A program made the position numbers and the translations under genes. A DNA stretch of 55,630 bases from DASZMX01 sp035551475 (lineage in GTDB: Bacteria; Verrucomicrobiota; Verrucomicrobiia; Limisphaerales; Palsa-1400), in NCBI GenBank assembly GCA_035551475.1, contig DASZMX010000006.1, forward strand, positions 1 through 55,630, given 5' to 3'. Of this stretch, positions 43,247-50,870 are shown one piece after another. The notes below the pieces were generated by a model that was not told where the DNA came from, did no database searches, and saw only the letters and a program-made list of their open reading frames with translations. Numbering within the stretch: the first letter of the stretch is position 1; each line of letters begins with the position of its first letter.

Positions 43247-45526
43247 TCATTTCGCGGGCAGCAGGCGTTCCAGTTTTTCCAACCGCATTTGGAGCGCGCG
43301 GATTTCGGCGTCCTTGGCTTCGAGTTTTTGGTTCAAGCCTTGGATGGCGGCGAGCGCCACGCCTTCGGAATCGATGGTCGTGATATGCCGTTCGTCCTCG
43401 CCGAGGCCAAACGCCGCGCGAAAATCCTGCGCCATCGGGCCGAGGTGCCGGACGGACGAATCCTGCGCCTTGTAGTGCCAGGTCTGGAGCGGCATCGCCA
43501 CGACCTTGGCCAGCACGTCGCTCGGATTTATTTGACTGAAGCTGTCCTTGGAGTTGCGGTCGCTGAGCGAGGCCCAGGCGCCGCTGCCGGCGGGCAAGGA
43601 AGCCCCGGTGGATGTGTCCGTGCTCGTGTAAAGAATGACGCCGCCGCTGGCGCGGGCGATAAATTGATTCGTGCCGGTCGAAGAGGTGTTGGTGGAGCCG
43701 TCGCTCCAGATGAAGGAGTTGTTATGCATCGTCTGCGCGTTGAGACCCGCGGCGAACGAGTAATCGCCCGCCGCCAGATTATGATAGCCGCCGGGAATGG
43801 CGGCGGCATAGCCCGAGGCGATATTGCTCGCGCCGCCGCTCAGGACGGCCAGGGCCGCGGTGGAAATAAAGTTATTGCTGCCGCCGCCGAGGAACGAATA
43901 CGGGCTGCCGTTGGTGTTGTTGAGGCCGGCTACGATAATGGCGTAGGACGCATTGGTGAGAATGGTGTTGGCGCTGCCCCCGCCGATCAACGAGCGGATG
44001 GCATTGGTTTGGATGCGATTGGTGAAACCGCCGCCGATAACAGAATTGTAGGCATTGGTTTGAATGATATTGCCCGTGCCGCCGCCAATGTCGGCGTCGT
44101 TGGCCAGAACCTCGATGCGATTATTGCGGCCGCCGGGAATATCCGAGAAAACGGACGCAATGGAATTGCCCGCGCCACCGCCAATGGCCGACTCATAGGC
44201 ATTGCTGATAATGGTGTTGCCGAAGCCGCCCGCGATGACAGCGGACGAGGTGGATGAAACTCCAGAGCCGGGGCTGGATCCGGCCTGGATCCAGTTGCCC
44301 GAACCGCCGCCGATGAAGGCCCGCCAATTGCCTGAGTCAATAATGTTTTGGCGCCCCCCACCGATGACGCAATCATTGGCCGAGGCGCCAATCACGTTCC
44401 CGGAGCCGCCGCCGATGGTGGCGAGGGTGGAGCTGGCGTGATTCACAAAACCAGATCCGCCGCCTCCGCCTATCACCACGCCAAAGGAATTGGAATCCAC
44501 GAGATTGCCGGCATAGCCGCCGATTAAGTTCGGTCCGCTGGCATTCGGCTCCACGCGCAGTGCGCGCAAACCGTTGACGTGAATTTCCAGCGCCTGATTG
44601 TCCGACGTGCCCAAAAAGGCGCCGTTGGCGGAATTGGCCCCGGCGTTGCCGTTGGTTTTCCAAAACATGGTCCCGCTAAAACCTCCCACCGTGGCCGCAT
44701 TCACATTGGTCAACGCGCCGCCGTTGCCACTGAAACTGCCGGCGAAGGTATTCGCCGTGTTAGTGAGGATGTTCATTCCAGAAAAGTTATTGATGGTGGC
44801 AATCGTCTGGCGGCCATTGCTGGGCGGCGCCGCAATCAAAATCGCCGCGCCGGCGGAATAATTGTGGCCCGCGTTTTGAATCGTCAGGCTGGCGACGGAG
44901 CTGTTGGTCAGGTTGGCGACCAGCACCGCGTTCGAGCCCGTGGCATCCGTCACCGAAACGGTGGGCGCGCTCGTATAGCCAAAACCGGCATTGACGATGT
45001 CCGCTCCCACCACAAAGCCGTTGAGCACGGTAATGGCCGCCGTGGCTGGCACAGAGGTGTTCGGTATATTCAACTGCGCGATATTGGCTGCCGCCACGCC
45101 GCCCACCGCATTGGCCGAGCCGGCGCGTCCCGCCGTCGCCGCATAAAGCGCGTAGGGCGTGGGCGTGACCCGCTGGCGCGGACTCAGAATGGTGAAGGCG
45201 CCGCCCGCGTTGGTGCGCACTGCAATTTCCAGCCAGAGGCTTGAGCCATTAAAAGCGGCAGGGCCAAAATCCAGCAACGAAGTGAAAAAGCCGTTTGTCA
45301 CCCCGACGCCGGAATTGGTCAACGAACCCTGATTATTTCCGTCAGCAGCCGCGTCGAACAGCGTAAAGCTGAAGTCGTAAGCGCCATTGGCCGTATTCGC
45401 GCCGTTATTCAAATTGCCTTGGTACGTAAAGGCGGTGGTTTGAGCGAAGAGACCGACCGACAACAGGCATACGCCATAGACGAGCCAGGCCGACGCCGCA
45501 CGAGAGCGCGCGTGAAGATTTTTCAT
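43247..45526 (-). CDS. Secreted fibre-like protein with IGGG repeats and S74 intramolecular chaperone end
   Basis: The 759-residue product has a signal peptide (cleavage after LFA, about 28), then a domain at 31-130 (FTYQGNLNNG through SPRQRVTPTPYALYAATAG) seen in many verrucomicrobial and planctomycete surface proteins. Residues 351-596 carry about 15 imperfect repeats of the form xIGGGxxNxI every 14-24 residues, resembling the left-handed beta-roll heads of trimeric adhesins. Residues 653-735 match the peptidase S74 chaperone of endosialidase (LSDRNSKDSF, HLGPMAQDFRAAFG), and 727-757 is a coiled coil. S74 domains trimerise beta-helical fibres and then cut themselves off at the Ser. Whether that occurs here is inferred. 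No Shine-Dalgarno precedes the ATG, but a strong promoter lies upstream. Confidence 0.85.
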   Translation of the reverse strand: MKNLHARSRAASAWLVYGVCLLSVGLFAQTTAFTYQGNLNNGANTANGAYDFSFTLFDAAADGNNQGSLTNSGVGVTNGFFTSLLDFGPAAFNGSSLWLEIAVRTNAGGAFTILSPRQRVTPTPYALYAATAGRAGSANAVGGVAAANIAQLNIPNTSVPATAAITVLNGFVVGADIVNAGFGYTSAPTVSVTDATGSNAVLVANLTNSSVASLTIQNAGHNYSAGAAILIAAPPSNGRQTIATINNFSGMNILTNTANTFAGSFSGNGGALTNVNAATVGGFSGTMFWKTNGNAGANSANGAFLGTSDNQALEIHVNGLRALRVEPNASGPNLIGGYAGNLVDSNSFGVVIGGGGGSGFVNHASSTLATIGGGSGNVIGASANDCVIGGGRQNIIDSGNWRAFIGGGSGNWIQAGSSPGSGVSSTSSAVIAGGFGNTIISNAYESAIGGGAGNSIASVFSDIPGGRNNRIEVLANDADIGGGTGNIIQTNAYNSVIGGGFTNRIQTNAIRSLIGGGSANTILTNASYAIIVAGLNNTNGSPYSFLGGGSNNFISTAALAVLSGGASNIASGYAAAIPGGYHNLAAGDYSFAAGLNAQTMHNNSFIWSDGSTNTSSTGTNQFIARASGGVILYTSTDTSTGASLPAGSGAWASLSDRNSKDSFSQINPSDVLAKVVAMPLQTWHYKAQDSSVRHLGPMAQDFRAAFGLGEDERHITTIDSEGVALAAIQGLNQKLEAKDAEIRALQMRLEKLERLLPAK
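43738..44476 (-). repeat. Fifteen-copy degenerate coding repeat (IGGG units)
   Basis: Within the fibre-like gene, the residues GG or GGG recur about every 14-24 codons from residue 351 to 596 (VIGGG, TIGGG, FIGGG, AIGGG, DIGGG, LIGGG, FLGGG, LSGGA, IPGGY and similar). At DNA level the units share the core coding for IGGG and the N-x-I/T-N that follows, seen on the plus strand as recurrent GCCGCCGCC and GGCATTGGT stretches. Copies have diverged enough that slipped-strand change is not obvious. Confidence 0.75.
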
Positions 45527-45600
45527 GGTTTTTTGGTTTGTTGAAGGAGCTGGCGCGGGAAATTATCCACATTTCCATTCCCAGGCCAGGCACGTTGCGC

Positions 45601-45628
45601 ACTATACGGGCAGAGAGGCCCCGTTCAA
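45601..45628 (-). promoter_or_regulatory. Sigma-70 promoter of the fibre-like gene
   Basis: On the minus strand TTGAAC (45628-45623), 16 bases, TATAGT (45606-45601). Both boxes are five of six to consensus. The transcript would start near 45594 and carry a leader of about 68 bases. The 134-base gap between this gene and the L,D-transpeptidase gene holds nothing else I can name. Confidence 0.6.
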
Positions 45629-45660
45629 GGTTTTTTCGTGACAAGACCCCGGCGGGGGCG

Positions 45661-46179
45661 TCAACCATTCCACACCAGCGTGCCCTCGGGCACGAGGTCA
45701 AACAAATAGATCAGGTCGTCGTCCGCGAGGTGGATGCAGCCTTGCGTGGCCGGCTGGCCAATGGTGTGCGGGCTGCCGGTGCCATGGATATAAATATAAC
45801 GCGCGTGAGAATCCACGTCACCACCCTGATTGCGGCCCGGCTCCAGGCCGTCCAGCCAGAGGATGCGTGTGGTGATGGCCGCCGGAGGAGAGCCGGGCGC
45901 TGGAATGCCCAATGCCTGGCGCGCCTCAAACGCCGTGCCGGCAGGACAGCCGGCGCCGATTTTCTCGGCAATTCGATGCAAGCCGCGGGGCGTCATTTTC
46001 GAACCCGCTGTTTCGCCAATGCCAAAACGTGAAGTCGAGCAGCGATACATTTTGACGAACGCGAAATTCTCAAAGAGCGAAAGCGTTTGCTCCGCCAGGC
46101 TGACGGCCAAAAAATAGCGTGTCGGCGTGACGTTGAGTTCAGCGCAACGGCGCAGCGCCTCCGCCGGAAGCGCGTTCAT
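45661..46179 (-). CDS. L,D-transpeptidase (YkuD) domain protein without a visible signal peptide
   Basis: YkuD domains form 3-3 or lipoprotein cross-links in peptidoglycan with a catalytic Cys. The 172-residue product shows the family start LAVSLAEQTLSLFENFAFVKMYRCSTSRFGIG and the active site YIHGTGSPHTIGQPATQGCIHLADDD with H132, C148 and H150. The common SHGC is TQGC here, so one usual His is replaced by Gln. No export signal is seen at the N-terminus, which is odd for a cell-wall enzyme; the start is fixed by a 4-base overlap with argA. An upstream start inside argA is possible but would need another frame. Active function is therefore uncertain. Confidence 0.82.
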   Translation of the reverse strand: MNALPAEALRRCAELNVTPTRYFLAVSLAEQTLSLFENFAFVKMYRCSTSRFGIGETAGSKMTPRGLHRIAEKIGAGCPAGTAFEARQALGIPAPGSPPAAITTRILWLDGLEPGRNQGGDVDSHARYIYIHGTGSPHTIGQPATQGCIHLADDDLIYLFDLVPEGTLVWNG

Positions 46180-47456
46180 TTGGGCGCCAGTTTTTTGACC
46201 AGCACTTTGGAATGCCGCGCGCTTTGGTCGTATTTTTCGCGGCGGGCGGGCGGCAGATCATCGGGGCTGCCCTCGGTAAATCCGGCTTTCGATTGGAAAT
46301 AGGTGAACGCCTGCGTGGAAAGCGTAATGAGCTCGCTCATCCCCAACTCGCGCGCTTTGGCTTCCGAGAACGCGATCAATTTGCGGCCGATGCCCTGGTT
46401 TTCATGCGACGGGCTGACGTAAAGACACGCCAATTCACCCTTGTTTTGCTCCAGCGCATGAATCGCCACACACGCGACGGGGTTCTTATCCGTTTCGAAA
46501 ATATAAAAGTCGCCGATGGTTTTTTCTAGGGTGGCGCGCGTGCGTTTGATCAATTCTTCGGTGGCGACAGAATTTTTGGTCAGCGTCAGGATGGCGCGAA
46601 TGTCTTTCTTCATCGCGCGCCGGATTTGCTGGTATTCGTTGGCATAGACGAGCGTGCCAACGCCTTCGTTGGAAAAAACCTCCGCAAGCAAGGCCTCATC
46701 GATGCGGCCGTTGATGATATGCACCCGCTGGACGCCCGCCCGGCAGGCGGCGCAGGCGTGTTGCGCCTTGGAAATGAGATCGCCGAAATTGGCCTTGTTC
46801 TGCGTGATTAATTGGTCGAGATCGCCGACCAGAATCTGTTGAATTAATTTGTCCTGGTGAAACAGGCCGTCCTGCACCGTGATGTAAATCAGCTTGGACG
46901 CATTCAGCGCCTTGGCCACTTCCAGGGCCGCAGCGTCGGAGTTGACGCGGTAGGTTTTGCCGTCGCCATCAAAACCGAGCGGCGGGACCACCGGGATCAC
47001 GCCCTGGTTCAGGAGGCTTTGCAGCATTTCGGTGTCAATGCGCTCCACTTTGCCCGTGAACAATTGATCCTGCCCGTGGATGATGCCCATGGGATGCGCA
47101 ATCAAGGCATTGCAGTACGCGGCCCGCAAATCATTCGCGCTTAGCCCTTCCAAAATTTCGTGCGTCAATCGGTTGGCGGCGGTCAAGGCGAGCTTTAACG
47201 TCGGCTCATCGGTGATGCCGGTGCCGTCGAGATTGGACGGCTGCAGCTTTTGCTCCTCGGCCAATAATTTAATCTGCTCCGCCGCGCCGTGCGCCAGCAC
47301 GACGCGAATACTGAGCGAGCGCAGCAGGGCGACGTCCAGGAGGATGTTGGCGAAATTCTCGCTCGTCACAATCGCCCCGTCCACGCTGATCACAAACGTC
47401 TTTTCCCGGAAGCGAGGGATGTACTGCAGGATGCCGCGAAGGTCGGTCAGTTTCAC
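46176..47456 (-). CDS. argA: Amino-acid N-acetyltransferase (N-acetylglutamate synthase)
   Basis: First step of arginine synthesis: acetyl-CoA plus glutamate gives N-acetylglutamate (EC 2.3.1.1). The 426-residue product has the amino-acid-kinase-like domain (about 1-270; FVISVDGAIVTSENFANILLDVALL, GRIDEALLAEVFSNEGVGTLVY) and a C-terminal GNAT domain (about 285-426) with the acetyl-CoA loop VSPSHENQGIGRKLI. This is the ArgA-type fusion. The start is GTG at 47456. Its stop overlaps the YkuD gene by 4 bases, an unexpected partner. Confidence 0.93.
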   Translation of the reverse strand: MKLTDLRGILQYIPRFREKTFVISVDGAIVTSENFANILLDVALLRSLSIRVVLAHGAAEQIKLLAEEQKLQPSNLDGTGITDEPTLKLALTAANRLTHEILEGLSANDLRAAYCNALIAHPMGIIHGQDQLFTGKVERIDTEMLQSLLNQGVIPVVPPLGFDGDGKTYRVNSDAAALEVAKALNASKLIYITVQDGLFHQDKLIQQILVGDLDQLITQNKANFGDLISKAQHACAACRAGVQRVHIINGRIDEALLAEVFSNEGVGTLVYANEYQQIRRAMKKDIRAILTLTKNSVATEELIKRTRATLEKTIGDFYIFETDKNPVACVAIHALEQNKGELACLYVSPSHENQGIGRKLIAFSEAKARELGMSELITLSTQAFTYFQSKAGFTEGSPDDLPPARREKYDQSARHSKVLVKKLAPK

Positions 47457-47516
47457 TTTATGGGCGTTGGATATTGCAAAGCAACAGATAGGTAATCACT
47501 TTTGCCGCGAATTCAA

Positions 47517-48824
47517 TCACGATTTTCGCTTCCGTCGCTTGGCCCGCATCAAATCTTCAATGTCCGCGGCGGCGAGAGGAACATCCGCCATCAGATCCAG
47601 ATTGCCGCCCTCGCGCAGCACGATGTTATTTTCCAGTCGCACCGCCATTTTTTCGGCTGGGATATAAATGCCCGGCTCAACCGTCACCACCCAGCCCGAC
47701 GCCATGGGCTTGTCCATCTGGGCCACGTCATGCACGTCCAAGCCGAGCGGATGGCCGATGCCGTGCATGAAATATTTTTTGACAGCCGGATGATCCGGAT
47801 GCTGGTTTCGGATCGCCGCCATTTTCAGCAAGCCGAGATCGACCAATTCCTTCTCCATGAACGTCTCGGCTTCCTTTTGCCAATCCCTGGGCAATTTTCC
47901 GGGCGTGGCCGCGGCGCTGGCGGCGTGCAGCACCCGCTCCACGGCATTATAAATCTGCCGCTGCCGCCGGCTGAAGCGGCCATTGACCGGAAGCGTGCGC
48001 GTCAAGTCGGCGTTGTAATTGGCGTAACTGGCGGCCACGTCGAGCAAAAGCAAATCGCCGTCGCGGCAGGGTTGATCGTTTTGCACGTAATGCAGGACGC
48101 AGGCATTGGCGCCCGAGGCCACAATGGGATCGTAGGCAAAACGCGCGCCGCGCCGGATGAATTCGTGGGCATATTCCGCCTCCACTTCCATTTCGTTGAC
48201 ACCGGGGCGGACGAAGCGCGCCACGCGCCGAAAACCGGCGGACGTGATGTCGCACGCATGTTGCAGCACTTCGATCTCCGCCGGGGCTTTGACCGCGCGC
48301 AAGCCGTGGAGCAGGGGAGCAAGGCGGCGATATTCGTGCAGCGGATAGGCGCGCATCGTCTCCCGCACGAAACGGGCCTCGCGGGTTTCCACCTGGCTGT
48401 CGGCCCGTTTGTGTTCGTTGCTGTTGAGATACACGCGCTCCGCTTCGCACATGAGGCGATGGAAAATGCCGCGAAATTCCGAAAGCCACGCCACGCGCGC
48501 CACGCCGGAGATTTGCTTGGCCTCGTCCTGCGTCCACTTGTGGCCCTCCCACGTCTCGGCGAGCGCATTCGGCTCGCGCAAGAACAGGATCTCGCGGAAC
48601 TTTTCATCGTGCGCGTCGGGATAGAGCAGCAACAGCGATTCCTCCTGCTCGATGCCAGTCAAATAAAACAAATCGGAGTTGGCGCGCAACAGCATGGAGC
48701 CGTCGGCGTTGGTGGGGAGGATATCGTTGGAATTGACGACGGCGAGCGCGTTGGGCGCCAGGAGGCGTTTTAGATTTTCGCGATGCTCGACGAAAAGCTG
48801 GGGATCGATCGGGCGATATTTCAT
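47517..48824 (-). CDS. pepP: Xaa-Pro aminopeptidase (aminopeptidase P)
   Basis: Removes the first residue before proline with a two-metal centre (EC 3.4.11.9). The 435 residues begin MKYRPIDPQLFVEHRENLKRLL (creatinase-like N-domain), and the pita-bread catalytic domain shows metal ligands in LLLLDVAASYANYNADLTRTLP (two Asp), GIGHPLGLDVHDV (His), VTVEPGIYIP (Glu) and VRLENNIVL (Glu). The start overlaps the upstream aldehyde dehydrogenase gene by 4 bases. Cytoplasmic. Confidence 0.94.
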   Translation of the reverse strand: MKYRPIDPQLFVEHRENLKRLLAPNALAVVNSNDILPTNADGSMLLRANSDLFYLTGIEQEESLLLLYPDAHDEKFREILFLREPNALAETWEGHKWTQDEAKQISGVARVAWLSEFRGIFHRLMCEAERVYLNSNEHKRADSQVETREARFVRETMRAYPLHEYRRLAPLLHGLRAVKAPAEIEVLQHACDITSAGFRRVARFVRPGVNEMEVEAEYAHEFIRRGARFAYDPIVASGANACVLHYVQNDQPCRDGDLLLLDVAASYANYNADLTRTLPVNGRFSRRQRQIYNAVERVLHAASAAATPGKLPRDWQKEAETFMEKELVDLGLLKMAAIRNQHPDHPAVKKYFMHGIGHPLGLDVHDVAQMDKPMASGWVVTVEPGIYIPAEKMAVRLENNIVLREGGNLDLMADVPLAAADIEDLMRAKRRKRKS

Positions 48825-50353
48825 GAGGGCGATTGCAGGGCGGCCGGGAGGCGGCGCGGCGGCACGTTATCGTAGCATTGCAGAGCGGCAAAGCGCTGGA
48901 TGCTCGCAGGGAATCCCACCGCCGTGAAGCCCGGATGGCCGGTGGCGGGGAAGGGGCCGCCGTGGTTCATGGCCGGGCTGACGGCCACGCCGGTCGGCAT
49001 TTTGTCATTGAGCAGGCGTCCGACGCGCACGCGCAAAGCCGGTTCCACCGCCGCATAGGCCTGGTCATCCGCGCCGGACGCCGCCGCATAAATGGAGCCG
49101 GTCAAATTCCCCGCCAGACACTTGACCACCTGCGCCATTTCGCCAGCGTCGCGACAGAAGACGAAAAGCGATACCGGGCCGAAAGCTTCCGTTTGCAACG
49201 CGGCTGATTCTTTTAGGAAAGTTTCTGCGGACACGCGCAACACCGTATTGGCAAATCGCACCGACGGCCCGGGCAACGCGTGTCCTCCGCCAAGAATTTC
49301 GGCGCCGTGCGCGCGCAAAAACTCCACGCCTTTGACCAGACGTTCACGCACGCCTTTGCCGAGAAGAACTCCCGGCGTGGCGGCCTCAATTTTGGCGCGC
49401 GCTGCGCTTAAGAATTTCTCGCCTTCGCTGGATGATGGCAAAATCACCAGGCCGGGACTGGTGCAAAACTGGCCTGCGGCCGCCAGGCACGAGCCAAAAA
49501 ACTCCTCGACGATGGCGGGGCCGCGCTCCTGCAATGCGCCTTCGAGGAGAATGACGGGGTTGATGCTCGACATCTCCAGGTAAATCGGTTTGCCGGCGCG
49601 ATCCGCCGCGGCTTTCAATTGCAGGCCAGACTCCTTGCTCCCGGTGAAGCCGGTGGCGCCCACCAATGGATGCGCGACCAGTTCCAATCCGGCCTCCGGC
49701 GGCAATCCATAAAGCAACTGAATGGTTGACTCGGGCAACCCGGCGCTGCGGGCCGCTTCCCACGCCAGCTCGGCCAAAAGACGGGTGACGCCCGGATGCC
49801 CCGGGTTGGCTTTGGCGATGACGGGATTTCGCGCCGCTATGGCGGAGGCAAAATCGCCGCCCGCCACGGAGTTGTAGGCAAACGGAAAGTTATTGGGCCC
49901 CATGACCACCACCGGTCCACCCAAGGGCGCCAGGACGGAAAATATTTTGCGAGCCTCATCGCGCACGGGCTGTTCCCAAGCGCCCTCCCGCGCGGCGCGC
50001 GCCGCCTGGCGCAGTTGGTCGGTTGTGCGCGGCAGTTCCACGTCCTTCAACCGCGGGGTTTTCGCGAGCCCGGTTTCCGCATGGGCCATTTCCACCAATT
50101 CCGCCGCGCGGCTTTCGATGGCGGAGGCGTAATTTTCCAGAAATGTCGCGACGCTCGCCGGGGCCGCAGTCCGCAGAGTTTCCGCCGCGGCGGCGCCAGC
50201 GCGCAACGCTTCAAGAGCCTCGGCCCGCGGGGAAATCGGATAGCGCGCCGGCAGCGTCTCGCCGGTCGCGGGGTTCTCCGCTTGAAAAAAGGCCGAGGTT
50301 TGACTCTCCCGCCATTGCCCGCCGATCAGGACCTTTGCGACATTGCCGTTCAT
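48821..50353 (-). CDS. Aldehyde dehydrogenase, alpha-ketoglutaric semialdehyde dehydrogenase type
   Basis: NAD(P)-dependent oxidation of an aldehyde to an acid. The 510 residues follow the KGSADH-III layout: LIGGQWRESQ, FSVLAPLGGPVVVMGPNNFPFAYN with N155, YLEMSSINPVILLEGAL with catalytic E260, GQFCTSPGL with nucleophile C297, and the family end QRFAALQCYDNVP. Members convert 2-oxoglutarate semialdehyde, from pentose or hydroxyproline degradation, to 2-oxoglutarate. The substrate is inferred from family resemblance; the rest of such a pathway is not in the window. It overlaps pepP by 4 bases. Confidence 0.87.
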   Translation of the reverse strand: MNGNVAKVLIGGQWRESQTSAFFQAENPATGETLPARYPISPRAEALEALRAGAAAAETLRTAAPASVATFLENYASAIESRAAELVEMAHAETGLAKTPRLKDVELPRTTDQLRQAARAAREGAWEQPVRDEARKIFSVLAPLGGPVVVMGPNNFPFAYNSVAGGDFASAIAARNPVIAKANPGHPGVTRLLAELAWEAARSAGLPESTIQLLYGLPPEAGLELVAHPLVGATGFTGSKESGLQLKAAADRAGKPIYLEMSSINPVILLEGALQERGPAIVEEFFGSCLAAAGQFCTSPGLVILPSSSEGEKFLSAARAKIEAATPGVLLGKGVRERLVKGVEFLRAHGAEILGGGHALPGPSVRFANTVLRVSAETFLKESAALQTEAFGPVSLFVFCRDAGEMAQVVKCLAGNLTGSIYAAASGADDQAYAAVEPALRVRVGRLLNDKMPTGVAVSPAMNHGGPFPATGHPGFTAVGFPASIQRFAALQCYDNVPPRRLPAALQSPS

Positions 50354-50426
50354 AGAAATAGAATCTGCCCGGCCCCAATAAACATCCGGGGGCGCGGGTG
50401 ATCAATCAATACTTCGCGGCAGGCGG

Positions 50427-50822
50427 TCAGCGCAGGAAGGCCAAACCGACGAGCGCCATCCAGGTCGCGCCAGCGGCGAGCAGGAGGCGTTGCATGAAGC
50501 GGCTGGAGCGCTGCATGCGATGGAAGTTGAATTTCAACCAGGAATGGTCAATTTCCCAGCGGATGGCGGGCTTTCCATTCGCGGGCGCGGGACTGGGCCA
50601 GGCGGCGGAGTCCGGGATGTGGCCTTCCGCAGCCAGTTCGCGCACGAAGTAGCTTTTGCGCCGCTCCGAGAAGTTGTTGCGCGCCGCGCGAATCACCACT
50701 TCGTCGTCGCGGCGCTCGACCAGGACATGATTGTCGAGGTTGGCGAAATAAAACTCAAACCTCGCGTGATTCTGAATCCGGCGCATACCAGCAATATTCC
50801 ACGCGCCGGGCGGTTGCGCCAA
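50427..50822 (-). CDS. Small tail-anchored-like protein of unknown function
   Basis: The 131 residues (or 119 if the ATG at 50786 is used, which begins MRRIQNHARFEFYFAN) show a hydrophilic N-terminal part with a motif HVLVERRDDEVVIRAARNNFSERRKSYFVRELAAEGHIPD and one C-terminal hydrophobic segment (LLLAAGATWMALVGLAFL) that would anchor the protein in the membrane by its end. I do not recognise the family. The reading frame has natural codon use for this genome and sits between two same-strand genes, 73 and 48 bases apart. Confidence 0.6.
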   Translation of the reverse strand: MAQPPGAWNIAGMRRIQNHARFEFYFANLDNHVLVERRDDEVVIRAARNNFSERRKSYFVRELAAEGHIPDSAAWPSPAPANGKPAIRWEIDHSWLKFNFHRMQRSSRFMQRLLLAAGATWMALVGLAFLR

Positions 50823-50870
50823 ATAAAGATCAAAGGCCGCAACGTAAAAAAATGATAAAAGCGCCCTGGC

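Noticed and set aside
43247..45526. Fibre-like gene as part of a prophage (tail spike)
   Set aside because: No terminase, capsid, integrase or lysis genes are near, and the protein has a signal peptide, which phage tail proteins lack.
45641..45662. A GC hairpin CCCC-GCC-GGGG after the L,D-transpeptidase stop
   Set aside because: No T-run follows on the minus strand and it overlaps the promoter region of the next gene, so it is not a convincing terminator.
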